A stretch of DNA of 24,372 nucleotides from an uncultured Synergistaceae bacterium (lineage in GTDB: Bacteria; Synergistota; Synergistia; Synergistales; Aminobacteriaceae): NCBI GenBank assembly GCA_937870605.1, contig CALMZW010000024.1, positions 1 to 24,372 of the forward strand, read 5' to 3'. The position numbers were made by a program, and so were the translations under genes. Shown in pieces: positions 17,727 to 24,372 of this stretch. The notes below the pieces were generated by a model. It was given only the letters and a program-made list of their open reading frames with translations, had not been told where the DNA came from and did not search any database. How positions within the stretch are numbered: position 1 is the first letter of the stretch; each line of letters begins with the position of its first letter.

Positions 17727-17765
17727 AAAAAAAGCCGGGAATCCCGTTGTTTCGGGATCCCCGGC
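17727..17765 (-). terminator. Attenuator terminator of the met operon
   Basis: On the - strand GCCGGGGATCCCG (17765-17753) pairs with CGGGATTCCCGGC (17746-17734), with one G-T wobble, a six-base loop and TTTTTTTA after it. It lies downstream of the leader peptide and about 180 nt before metQ, in a stretch (17551-17726) where I see no other feature. Confidence 0.92.
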
Positions 17766-17816
17766 CCTGAGAGACGCACACGGCGATTACGCGCCGATCG
17801 CTCCAGGGGAGGATCC
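17755..17816 (-). promoter_or_regulatory. Proposed antiterminator pairing of the met attenuator
   Basis: GGATCC in the leader peptide (17816-17811), right after the Met run, pairs with GGATCC in the terminator 5' arm (17760-17755). After a TCC bulge CC pairs with GG; after a T bulge GG pairs with CC. The order 6 bp, 3-nt bulge, pairs, 1-nt bulge, 2 bp is the same as in the ilv leader. A hairpin (GGCG-CGTAAT-CGCC) surrounds the stop codon. Confidence 0.65.
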
Positions 17817-17873
17817 GCACCGCATGCACATCATCATGGACGCAAAAACGCTATGGTTCGATCTATTTGACAT
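17787..17873 (-). CDS. met operon leader peptide (Met-rich)
   Basis: A 28-residue ORF from ATG 17873 to TAA 17787, with a full AAGGAGG (17884-17890) 10 nt upstream. Residues 13-17 are MMMCM, four Met codons in five, followed directly by RCGSSPGAIGA. The peptide ends just before the attenuator hairpin. The layout matches a ribosome-mediated attenuator that senses methionyl-tRNA and controls metQNI. Initiation inside the run (ATG 17837) is possible, but no Shine-Dalgarno precedes it, so ATG 17873 is the natural start. Confidence 0.82.
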   Translation of the reverse strand: MSNRSNHSVFASMMMCMRCGSSPGAIGA

Positions 17874-17909
17874 CGCAGCGAATCCTCCTTTTTTTCGGAA
17901 TAGTACTAT

Positions 17910-17968
17910 ATTATATGAAAAGCGCTTGGTATAAGCAGCATACTACAGCGCTCCGCGGGAGCTGTCAA
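17910..17968 (-). promoter_or_regulatory. met operon promoter(s)
   Basis: P1: perfect -35 TTGACA (17968-17963), 17 nt, then TAGTAT (17945-17940), start near 17933. A perfect TATAAT (17915-17910) follows downstream, without a good -35, and might be a second start near 17903. Both would include the leader-peptide Shine-Dalgarno. The 17969-18066 stretch shows nothing further. Confidence 0.65.
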
Positions 17969-18066
17969 GTTCGGGGATGTCGTTTTTTGGAATCCGCTCG
18001 TTCCTCGGCCGGTTTTCAAACCCTCGTCCCAACGCGACCAGATACAATCCGGCAAGATCGACATTC

Positions 18067-18327
18067 TCAAGCATACGGACGTTCCCCCTCAACAGACGGG
18101 CCGCCGGCGCATTCAATCAGGCGCGCTCCGATAGAGGCCGTGCGCCCGGCCAGCTCCGCCGCGGGGTCGAGACACGGGCACGTCCCCCTGCATGTTTCAC
18201 GATCCGGACAGAGAGCACAGATCGGCACGGAGACCAGATCCGCCCACCCCAGCCGGCGGCCGGCCGCTCCTTCTCCCCCCGCGCGAGTCACGCCGTTCAT
18301 CGGATTACTCCGCCACAAACGCATCAT
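18067..18327 (-). CDS. Small Cys-rich hypothetical protein
   Basis: An 86-residue ORF from ATG 18327 (or adjoining ATG 18324) with AAGGGGGAG 5 nt upstream. It contains CALCPDRETCRGTCPCLD, a C-x2-C-x5-C-x3-C-x-C array that could bind zinc or an iron-sulfur cluster. The third codon positions are GC-rich, as expected for a real gene here. I do not recognise the family. It lies between the met leader and the hydrogenase protease on the same strand, so it might be a small regulator or a hydrogenase accessory, but nothing proves that. The whole 17975-18473 stretch is otherwise without a convincing gene. Confidence 0.5.
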   Translation of the reverse strand: MMRLWRSNPMNGVTRAGGEGAAGRRLGWADLVSVPICALCPDRETCRGTCPCLDPAAELAGRTASIGARLIECAGGPSVEGERPYA

Positions 18328-18393
18328 TCGTACTCCCCCTTGTCGCGCGCCTCCGGAAAAGCCGGACCGGCGCCGAATCGTCACGGGGAGCAT

Positions 18394-18426
18394 AAAACGC
18401 AACTGGACGCAACGCTACATCCAGTT
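18394..18426 (-). terminator. Possible terminator after hydrogenase protease gene
   Basis: AACTGGA (18426-18420) and TCCAGTT (18407-18401) form a 7-bp stem with a 12-nt loop, followed by GCGTTTTA. It lies about 48 nt after the protease stop. It is modest in strength. Confidence 0.45.
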
Positions 18427-18473
18427 CACGGCATCGCAATGAAACCAGTTCGGGGAGAAGAAAACACGGGCGG

Positions 18474-18953
18474 CTAGCGCGCTTCGAAGGCGTCCTCCAT
18501 GCAGGCGCGGAAGGCATCGAAAGCCGTTTCGACGCGCGACGCGCAGAGGGGGGTCAACGCATCCGAAAAGTCGAAGGACGCTCCGGCGACGGTCACGAGA
18601 AGCGCCCTCGGGCGACGCATGCCGAGCGTTTCCATGAGGTCCAGAAGCCACTCCGGCCCCATCGAGTGCAGGTTGGCGCCTTCGAGAACGGGGTCGGGAG
18701 CAAGCTCCCGGATCGCGAAGCCGCGGTGTTCCGTTCCTTCCGCGTCGCCCGAGGAAACGGACGCGTCGGCGAACACCGCGAGGTCCACGAGCGAAAGGTC
18801 TTCCGAGAGTTCGGGGAGAAGCTGATGCGCCAGTTCGAGTTGCACGTCCGCGCCCTTTTCTTCGAGCCACGCGGCGATGCGCGGCGCCAGGACATGGCCG
18901 GCGCCGTCGTCCTGGCGCGAGGGGTTGCCGTATCCGCAGACCAGAGCCTTCAC
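18474..18953 (-). CDS. [NiFe] hydrogenase maturation protease (M52 family)
   Basis: A 159-residue endopeptidase that trims the C-terminus of the large subunit after Ni-Fe centre insertion. It has the family start VCGYGNPSRQDDGAG with D16 as the first Ni-sensing ligand, D63 in VFADASVS and H96 in LHSMGPEWLL, which match the three metal-probing residues of HybD/HycI. The start is GTG 18953 with AGAGG 8 nt upstream. It follows the large-subunit gene, with a hairpin terminator between them, and its expected substrate is that gene's product. Confidence 0.88.
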   Translation of the reverse strand: MKALVCGYGNPSRQDDGAGHVLAPRIAAWLEEKGADVQLELAHQLLPELSEDLSLVDLAVFADASVSSGDAEGTEHRGFAIRELAPDPVLEGANLHSMGPEWLLDLMETLGMRRPRALLVTVAGASFDFSDALTPLCASRVETAFDAFRACMEDAFEAR

Positions 18954-18975
18954 GCCCACCACCTCTTTCTTCAGC

Positions 18976-19008
18976 AAAAGAGAGGGCCGGAGATTCTCCG
19001 ACCCTCTC
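18976..19008 (-). terminator. Strong hairpin between large subunit and protease genes
   Basis: On the - strand GAGAGGGTCGGAGA pairs with TCTCCGGCCCTCTC over up to 14 bp including one G-T pair, then TTTT. It sits 22 nt after the large-subunit stop and 23 nt before the protease GTG, so it probably terminates most transcripts and lets the protease be made in small amounts by read-through. Confidence 0.8.
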
Positions 19009-19030
19009 CCGATCGCATCTCCGGGCCCGG

Positions 19031-20461
19031 TCAGTCTTTCTTCAGCGTCCGGATCGTCCGGCCCTGCGCATCCTGAATCTCGAGCGCGAGGGGCATTTTC
19101 CCGACCGCGTGCGTCGAGCAGGAGAGGCAGGGGTCGTAGCACCGGATGACGTGCTCCATCCGGTTGAGAACGCCCTCGGTCACGTCGAATCCCTTGATGT
19201 ATTCGCGGGCGACCATGTCGACCCCCTTGTTCATGGCCCAGTTGTTGTGTCCCGTGGCCACGATCAGGTTGACGTCCGTGATTGCGCCCTTCTCGTTCAC
19301 GCGGTAGTGGTGGATGAGCGTTCCGCGAGGGGCCTCGACCACGCCGACGCCCTCGGGTTGCAGGTCGGCGCTCGTGACGCGGAGGTCGCTTCCGATGATG
19401 TCCGGATCGTTCAGAAGCTCCTCCATGCGTTCGAGGCCGTAGAGAATCTCGATGAGCCGCGCGTAGTGATAGTACATCGTGGAATGCACGACGCCGTCCG
19501 CCGTCGTTCTCCGGAAGGCGTACAGCTCCGCGGATGCCTCCGGCGTGCTGATGTCGTCGCAGGCGTTGAGCCTGGCGAGCGGGCCGACCCGGTAGGAGCC
19601 GTGCGGATAGCCGAGCGGAAGGTAGAACGGGAACTTGAGATAGCTCCATGCTTCCACGTGCTCTCCGATGTGCTTGTAGTACTCGCTGTCCGCGAATTCG
19701 TCGGTCACGCGGCCCCGGGGGCTCCGCAGCCGGATGTCGCCGTCGAAGAGTTCCAGGGCGCCGTCGCGGACGAGCCCCATGTAGGATGTCTCGACCGTCG
19801 CGAAACCCCGGGCCACGGAATCGTGGTCGGCCAGGTATTTCTTGATGAGGTCGAGCGCTTTCTTGAGATTCTGCTTGATCCCGGGGAGATCCTTCAGAAG
19901 CGCGTCGCGTTCGTCCACGCGGAGGCTCCGGTTGACCCCTCCCGGAATGCTGTGCCACGGATGCACCTTCTTGCCGCCCAGGATCTTGATGATCTCCTGT
20001 CCGAACTTCCGCATCCCGATGCCCATGACCGCGAGTTCGGGGAAGTCCTTCGCCAGGCCCGCGACATTCCGTACGGCCGGATCCGCGTCGAACCCGAAGA
20101 GAAGATCCGGGCTCGAGAGGTGGAAGAAGGACAGCGCGTGCGATTGTACGAACTGCGCCATGTGCATGAGTTCCCGCAGCTTGTGCGCCGTGGGCGGGAT
20201 CGTGACGCCGAGGATCGCGTCGCATGCCTTCGCGGACGCGAGGTGGTGGCTCACGGGGCAGATTCCGCAGATGCGCGGCGTGATGACGGGCATTTCACGG
20301 AAGTCCCGTCCTTCGGAGAAGGCCTCGAAACCCCGGAACTGGGTGACGTGGAAACGGGAGCTTTTCACCTGCCCCTGTTCGTCGAGCTGCACGGTGATCT
20401 TGCCGTGTCCCTCGATCCGGGTGATCGGATTGATGACGATGGTGTTTTTGTCCTGTGCCAT
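19031..20461 (-). CDS. hoxH: [NiFe] hydrogenase large (catalytic) subunit, group 3 HoxH/HydL-like
   Basis: A 476-residue subunit holding the Ni-Fe site. L1 motif RICGICPVSHH with C65 and C68, L2 motif DPCLSCSTH with C445 and C448 near the C-terminus; all four ligands are present. After the L2 His are 25 residues (AVGKMPL...), the tail expected to be removed by the maturation protease downstream. The N-terminal NPITRIEGHGKI is standard. The sequence and partners place it in group 3, nearest the NAD-linked 3d/HydL types rather than membrane uptake enzymes. ATG 20461 has GAGGAG 7-8 nt upstream; 16 nt separate it from the small subunit gene. Confidence 0.93.
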   Translation of the reverse strand: MAQDKNTIVINPITRIEGHGKITVQLDEQGQVKSSRFHVTQFRGFEAFSEGRDFREMPVITPRICGICPVSHHLASAKACDAILGVTIPPTAHKLRELMHMAQFVQSHALSFFHLSSPDLLFGFDADPAVRNVAGLAKDFPELAVMGIGMRKFGQEIIKILGGKKVHPWHSIPGGVNRSLRVDERDALLKDLPGIKQNLKKALDLIKKYLADHDSVARGFATVETSYMGLVRDGALELFDGDIRLRSPRGRVTDEFADSEYYKHIGEHVEAWSYLKFPFYLPLGYPHGSYRVGPLARLNACDDISTPEASAELYAFRRTTADGVVHSTMYYHYARLIEILYGLERMEELLNDPDIIGSDLRVTSADLQPEGVGVVEAPRGTLIHHYRVNEKGAITDVNLIVATGHNNWAMNKGVDMVAREYIKGFDVTEGVLNRMEHVIRCYDPCLSCSTHAVGKMPLALEIQDAQGRTIRTLKKD

Positions 20462-20477
20462 GGTGCGCTCCTCCTCT

Positions 20478-21017
20478 TTAGTCGTAGCGCATCTTGTCGG
20501 AAGGAACCTTCGGGATTCTGCCCTGAAGGATCTCCTGGAAGACGTACAGTATGGTATCCGCATCGGGGGGGCATCCGGGAACGTACACATCCACCCGGAC
20601 CTCCCTGTCCACGGGGATGGCGTGCTTCAGCAGCGCCGGAACATCCCCTCCGGGAATGACGCCCTCGGGGTTCACCGTGGAGATGGTGTCCACGTACCCC
20701 TTCTTCAGGACGTCGTCGACGCTCTTGAAGTTCCGCATGCAGTTGATTCCGCCGAAGACCGCGCAGTCGCCCCAGGCGATGAGGATCTTGCACTTGGAAC
20801 GCAGTTCCCGGGCGATGTGCGCCTCCTCCTCGTTTCCGAGGCCGCCTTCGATGACGCCGACGTCGACTTCCGGTATTTCCTTGATGTCCGTTATCGGCGT
20901 CGAGGTCAGGTCCACTTTCCCGATCAGGTCCACGATCCGTTCGTCGATATCGAGAAACGACATGTGGCATCCGGCGCAGGCTTCGAGCCATACGGATGCG
21001 AGTTTGGGCTTGGCCAC
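20478..21017 (-). CDS. hoxY: [NiFe] hydrogenase small subunit, HoxY/HydS-like
   Basis: A 179-residue electron-transfer subunit with the proximal [4Fe-4S] ligands EACAGC (C14, C17), WGDCAVFGGINCMRN and GCPPDAD. It is short and lacks the twin-arginine leader and the medial/distal cluster domains of membrane hydrogenases, as in the soluble 3d/HydS types. The start is GTG 21017 with GGAGGT 7 nt upstream, 3 nt after the preceding stop. It passes electrons from the large subunit to the HoxU/NuoG-like protein. Confidence 0.93.
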   Translation of the reverse strand: MAKPKLASVWLEACAGCHMSFLDIDERIVDLIGKVDLTSTPITDIKEIPEVDVGVIEGGLGNEEEAHIARELRSKCKILIAWGDCAVFGGINCMRNFKSVDDVLKKGYVDTISTVNPEGVIPGGDVPALLKHAIPVDREVRVDVYVPGCPPDADTILYVFQEILQGRIPKVPSDKMRYD

Positions 21018-21020
21018 GGG

Positions 21021-23039
21021 CTACACCTCCCTGGCGCCCGCCGCAGAGGGCGCGGAAACCGCTACGATTCGCGCCTGCTCCGGAGGCAGCGTCGATTTGA
21101 ATACATTTTCACAGGGGACCGCCGAGTTGCCCGTTTCGAACGGTACGCCCGCCTTTGCGGCCATCTCGTGAAGAATTGCGGACAGGCCGCGAAGCTCCGA
21201 TTTCGGGGGAACGATGAGGTTCATCCGGCGCCGCTCCCCTTCAAGCGTGCAATAGTGTCCGCTTCGTTCGTACCACGCCGGGGCGGGCAGGAGGATGTCC
21301 GCCATGTTGACGAGCGGATGCACCATGTACGGCGTCTGCGCCACGACGAAGCGGGCGCGGGACATCGCCTCCAGGACGCTCTTCGTGTCCGGCACCATTC
21401 CCGTCGAGAAGACGTACATGAAGTCGAGATTCGCGTCCCCGACCCACGCGGTCTCGGCGAGCACCGTATTGACGGTTCCGAGTCCGTTCCCCGTCGTGAC
21501 CATCGGGACGACGCCGAGCCCGTCGCCGAAGAAACTCTTCGCGGCGATGGCTGCGTTGACCGCCGCCGTTACGAGTTCCGGATGGTTCGCCACCGCGCTT
21601 CCGATGACGATGACCGGTCTCTTCGCGTTCCTCAGGCAGGTCGCCATCGCATCGAGAACGGCCATTCCCGCGCATTCGATCGGCTCTCCCGTTCCGACGG
21701 CCCCGACAAGCGACGCGAGGACCGGTCCCATTTCCTCCATCGAAACGCGAAGGTCCGCGTCCGAAATCGAGGGGTAGGGGTTCGCGAAGGGGGAAATACT
21801 CATGAGCTTCGCGCCGTTCCGGATCGTCGCCACGCGAACGTAGCTCGACGCGACCGGCGCCTCTTCCTGCGGTCTGGCGCCGAGCAGCAGGATCGCATCG
21901 GCGTTCAGGATGTCGTGCGCTCCGGTGAAGGGACGCACGCCCTGTTTCGTGAACGGGGCGAATCCGGCCACGAAGCCCCGGAGCGCGTCGCCGTCGAAAC
22001 AGTCCGTTTTGTCGAGGTGCAGGCTTCCCTTGAAGAAATCTGCGAATATGGAAAGTTCCTCATCGGTGCAGAGTTCCGATACGATGGCTCCGGCGCGGCC
22101 CGTCGGCGCCGCGGCGCGGAGCTTGTCCGCCGCCAGGGAGAGCGCCTCGTCCCACGTCGCCTGCCGGAACGTGGAGCCCTGACGGATCATCGGCGTCTTC
22201 ACGCGATCGCGTTCGGTGGACTCCGTCAACCCCCAGCGCCCCTTGTGGCAAAGCTGGCCTCCGTCGGGGCATTCCACGCAGGCGCCCTCCACGCGCGCAA
22301 CGCTCCCGGTCCGGACGAACGCACGGATCCGGCAGCCCATCGCGCACAGCGGACAGATGCTCTCCACCTGGTCGTCGCAGTCGTTCCGGCGGCCGCGGTA
22401 GGCGAACTCGCGGAGCGTGATGGTTCCCGTCGGGCAGACCTGGGCGCATGCGCCGCAGTCGACGCAGGTGTCGCTCTCCCCGAGCTTCTTTCCGATATCC
22501 GCGATCACGCGGGACGACCAGCCGCGTTTGTCCAGGTCCAGCGTGTGCGCCCCGACCTTCTCGGAACACACGCGAATGCAGCGCAGGCACAGGACGCAGC
22601 GGTTGTGGTCCACCTGAATCGAGCTGTCGCTCGTGTCGTTCTGGAAATCCGCGTACAGGAACGGATATCGGACCGCATCCATGCCGTGTTCGATGGCCAG
22701 ACGCTGCAATTCGCAGTCTCCGCTCTGGGAGCAGAACATGCAGAAGTGATTCCTGCCCGCGAAGAGCAGTTCGAGGATCTGCTTGCGGTACGCCTTGAGC
22801 TTATCGGTCTTGGTGTGAACGTTCATTCCGTCCGCGGCGGGAGTCGTGCAGGCCGTCATGAGCTTCGGGTTGCCCTCGACCTCGACGACGCACATCCGGC
22901 ACGACCCCATCGGAGACAGTCCCTCGAGGAAACACATTGTCGGAATGTACACGTCGTTCCGCCGGGCGACCTCCAGGATCGTGTCGCCCTGTTGCCCCTT
23001 ACACGCGATACCGTCTATGTTCAGGGTTATGTCACTCAT
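21021..23039 (-). CDS. HoxU/NuoG-like iron-sulfur subunit with molybdopterin-oxidoreductase-like domain (HydA-like)
   Basis: A 672-residue protein. Its N-terminal ~240 residues are HoxU-like: a [2Fe-2S] domain (C36, C47, C50, C64), the H98/C100/C103/C109 cluster in the NHxC form typical of HoxU, and two [4Fe-4S] motifs (C148-C158, C192-C202). Then comes a formate-dehydrogenase-type [4Fe-4S] motif (C229, C232, C236, C264 with HKGRWG) and a shortened molybdopterin-oxidoreductase domain (TPMIRQGSTFRQATWDEAL to ~residue 640). The active-site Cys/Sec region (SELCTDEEL) is degenerate, so it probably does not hold molybdenum and serves as an electron conduit, as in NuoG. GGAGG is 9 nt before ATG 23039. 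It links the small subunit to the NuoF-like subunit. Confidence 0.88.
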   Translation of the reverse strand: MSDITLNIDGIACKGQQGDTILEVARRNDVYIPTMCFLEGLSPMGSCRMCVVEVEGNPKLMTACTTPAADGMNVHTKTDKLKAYRKQILELLFAGRNHFCMFCSQSGDCELQRLAIEHGMDAVRYPFLYADFQNDTSDSSIQVDHNRCVLCLRCIRVCSEKVGAHTLDLDKRGWSSRVIADIGKKLGESDTCVDCGACAQVCPTGTITLREFAYRGRRNDCDDQVESICPLCAMGCRIRAFVRTGSVARVEGACVECPDGGQLCHKGRWGLTESTERDRVKTPMIRQGSTFRQATWDEALSLAADKLRAAAPTGRAGAIVSELCTDEELSIFADFFKGSLHLDKTDCFDGDALRGFVAGFAPFTKQGVRPFTGAHDILNADAILLLGARPQEEAPVASSYVRVATIRNGAKLMSISPFANPYPSISDADLRVSMEEMGPVLASLVGAVGTGEPIECAGMAVLDAMATCLRNAKRPVIVIGSAVANHPELVTAAVNAAIAAKSFFGDGLGVVPMVTTGNGLGTVNTVLAETAWVGDANLDFMYVFSTGMVPDTKSVLEAMSRARFVVAQTPYMVHPLVNMADILLPAPAWYERSGHYCTLEGERRRMNLIVPPKSELRGLSAILHEMAAKAGVPFETGNSAVPCENVFKSTLPPEQARIVAVSAPSAAGAREV

Positions 23040-23064
23040 CCGTCGATTCCTCCATCTGGCCGCG

Positions 23065-24372
23065 TCAGCTCTTCCGGATAGCGCCGAAGGGGCACTTCTG
23101 GAAGCACGTACCGCACCGGATGCACTTCTCCTGGTCGATCCGGTAGGGTTCCTGCCGGGATCCGGAGATGCAGTTCACGGGGCAGTTCTTGGCGCACAGG
23201 CCGCAGCGCTTGCACTTGTCCGGGTCGATCTCGTAGCGCAGAAGGGCCGTACATGCGTGCGAGGGGCAGCGCTTGTCCCGGATATGCGCCTCGTACTCGT
23301 CCCGGAAGTAGCGAAGGGTCGTGAGCACCGGGTTCGGAGCCGTCTGCCCGAGTCCGCAGAGCGACATCTCCTTGACCATGTCCGCGAGCTGTTCGAGCGT
23401 CGTCAGGTCCTCCATGGTTCCGCGCCCGGACGTGATCTTTTCGAGCAGGAGCAGCATGTGCTTCGTTCCCTCGCGGCAGGGGACGCATTTCCCGCAGGAC
23501 TCGCGCTGCGTGAACTCCAAGAAGAACTTGGCGACGTCCACCATGCAGTTGTCCTCGTCCATGACGACCATGCCGCCGGATCCCATGATCGCGCCCGCTC
23601 CGGTCAGGGATTCGTAGCTCACGGGAAGATCCAGGTGCGCTTCCGTCAGGCATCCGCCCGACGGTCCCCCGATCTGGACGGCCTTGAACTTCTTGTCGTT
23701 CAGGATGCCGCCGCCGATGTCGAAGATGATTTCCCGCAGCGTGATCCCCATCGGCACTTCGACGAGCCCCGTGTGCTTGACCTTTCCCGTCAGCGCGAAG
23801 ACCTTCGTCCCCTTGGACTTCTCCGTCCCCATCGACGCGTACCACGCGCCGCCGTTGACGATGATCTGCGCTACGTTCGCCCACGTCTCGACGTTGTTGA
23901 TGTTCGTCGGCTTGCCCCAGAGTCCGTGAACCGCCGGGAACGGCGGCCGGGGCATCGGCATGCCGCGCCGGCCCTCGATCGAGCCCATGAGCGCGGTTTC
24001 CTCGCCGCAGACGAACGCTCCGGCGCCTTCCTTGATGTGCAGCGTGAAGTTGAATCCCGTTCCGAGAATGTCGGCGCCCATCAGGCCGAAGTCCTCGGCC
24101 TGGGCGATGGCGGTCTTCAGCCGTTCGATCGCCAGCGGATACTCGGCGCGGCAGTAGATGTACCCCTCGTCCGCGCCGATCGCGTAGGCGCCGATCATCA
24201 TGCCTTCGATGATCGCATGCGGATCCCCTTCGATGAGCGAGCGATCCATGAACGCGCCCGGGTCGCCTTCGTCCGCGTTGCAGATGACGTACTTCTTCGG
24301 CCCCGGCGATTTGGCCGCAAAGCTCCACTTCAGGCCGGTCGGGAAGCCGCCGCCGCCGCGCCCCCGGAGTCC
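23065..24372 (-). CDS. NuoF-like hydrogenase flavin subunit (HydB/HoxF-like), N-terminus outside window
   Basis: About 435 C-terminal residues are visible; the frame is open to the right edge. The fragment begins at the FMN/NAD motif GRGGGGFPTG and contains NADEGDPGAFMDR, GAGAFVCGEETAL, the [4Fe-4S] motif SCGKCVPCREG, SLCGLGQ, and a C-terminal two-cluster ferredoxin domain (CKRCGLCAKNCP, CIRCGTCFQKCP). It is strongly similar to HndC over the same span. It would bind NAD(H) and FMN and be the flavin, possibly bifurcating, site of the [NiFe] enzyme. The gene lies 25 nt before the HoxU-like gene; a NuoE-like partner probably lies beyond the window. Confidence 0.93.
   Translation of the reverse strand, partial: GLRGRGGGGFPTGLKWSFAAKSPGPKKYVICNADEGDPGAFMDRSLIEGDPHAIIEGMMIGAYAIGADEGYIYCRAEYPLAIERLKTAIAQAEDFGLMGADILGTGFNFTLHIKEGAGAFVCGEETALMGSIEGRRGMPMPRPPFPAVHGLWGKPTNINNVETWANVAQIIVNGGAWYASMGTEKSKGTKVFALTGKVKHTGLVEVPMGITLREIIFDIGGGILNDKKFKAVQIGGPSGGCLTEAHLDLPVSYESLTGAGAIMGSGGMVVMDEDNCMVDVAKFFLEFTQRESCGKCVPCREGTKHMLLLLEKITSGRGTMEDLTTLEQLADMVKEMSLCGLGQTAPNPVLTTLRYFRDEYEAHIRDKRCPSHACTALLRYEIDPDKCKRCGLCAKNCPVNCISGSRQEPYRIDQEKCIRCGTCFQKCPFGAIRKS

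Noticed and set aside
17551..17829. N-terminal extension of MetQ up to ATG 17829
   Set aside because: It would remove the signal peptide from the N-terminus and crosses the attenuator hairpin; ATG 17550 has an excellent Shine-Dalgarno.
17727..17873. SAM riboswitch or T-box in the met leader
   Set aside because: The leader is too short and lacks the conserved cores I would expect; the Met-rich ORF and simple terminator explain it better.
17921..17952. Two AGCGCT palindromes 26 bp apart in the met promoter region
   Set aside because: Six-base palindromes are too short to support an operator without conservation data.
17977..18477. Plus-strand ORF of 166 codons between the met leader and the hydrogenase protease
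   Set aside because: No proper Shine-Dalgarno, Arg/Pro-rich low-complexity product, and it runs opposite to a better-supported small gene.
19842..23081. Very long + strand open frame (1079 codons) opposite the [NiFe] hydrogenase genes
   Set aside because: The minus strand holds four clear gene families here; the open frame is an artefact of high GC content, with Arg/Ser/Pro-rich composition and no recognisable domain.

Overview
The window is GC-rich, densely packed bacterial DNA with short intergenic gaps. It reads as the chromosome of a strict anaerobe that ferments amino acids or organic acids. It holds two different NAD(P)-linked multi-subunit hydrogenases, one [FeFe] and one [NiFe], both built from Nuo-like flavin and iron-sulfur modules as in electron-bifurcating enzymes. 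The [NiFe] set (NuoF-like, HoxU/NuoG-like, small and large subunits) resembles the HydABCSL enzyme known from Acetomicrobium mobile. With the HndABCD-type [FeFe] operon, this makes Synergistota my best guess for the phylum. That is an inference; a deltaproteobacterium or clostridium cannot be excluded.

Layout on the + strand: positions 2-2389 are the end of an ABC uptake operon (ATPase C-terminus, periplasmic binding protein, permease). Positions 2390-2670 are a regulatory stretch with two promoter candidates, a terminator-like hairpin and a 24-bp palindrome. Positions 2671-7196 are hndABCD, closed by a strong terminator at 7211-7242. On the - strand (transcribed right to left): 7254-9621 is a NitT/TauT-type ABC transporter, 9742-10350 a uracil-DNA-glycosylase-family protein, and 10427-13693 the ilvC-ilvB-ilvN operon for branched-chain amino acids, preceded by a long leader (about 14075 to 13694). 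A lone methyltransferase (14312-15031, +) is divergent from it. The methionine ABC transporter metQ-metN-metI (17550 to 15091, -) follows, also with a long leader. Then come a small Cys-rich ORF (18067-18327), a hydrogenase maturation protease (18474-18953), the [NiFe] large and small subunits, a HoxU-NuoG fusion and a NuoF-like subunit cut by the window end (all -).

The most notable discovery is regulatory. Both the ilv and the met operons carry a complete transcription-attenuation leader: a TTGACA-type promoter, a strong Shine-Dalgarno, a short leader peptide, and a near-perfect hairpin followed by seven U. The ilv peptide has a Val/Ile run (VIVII) and the met peptide a Met run (MMMCM). In both, the regulatory codons are followed immediately by the same motif, Arg-Cys-Gly-x-x-Pro-Gly-Ala, whose codons can pair with the 5' arm of the terminator as an antiterminator with the same bulge pattern. 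This suggests one modular attenuator family reused for different amino acids. Ribosome-mediated methionine attenuation is uncommon, so this is the best candidate here for an undescribed system.

Functionally, the two hydrogenases would re-oxidise NAD(P)H and ferredoxin to H2 (or run in reverse), while the ilv and met systems supply amino acids under control by charged tRNA.
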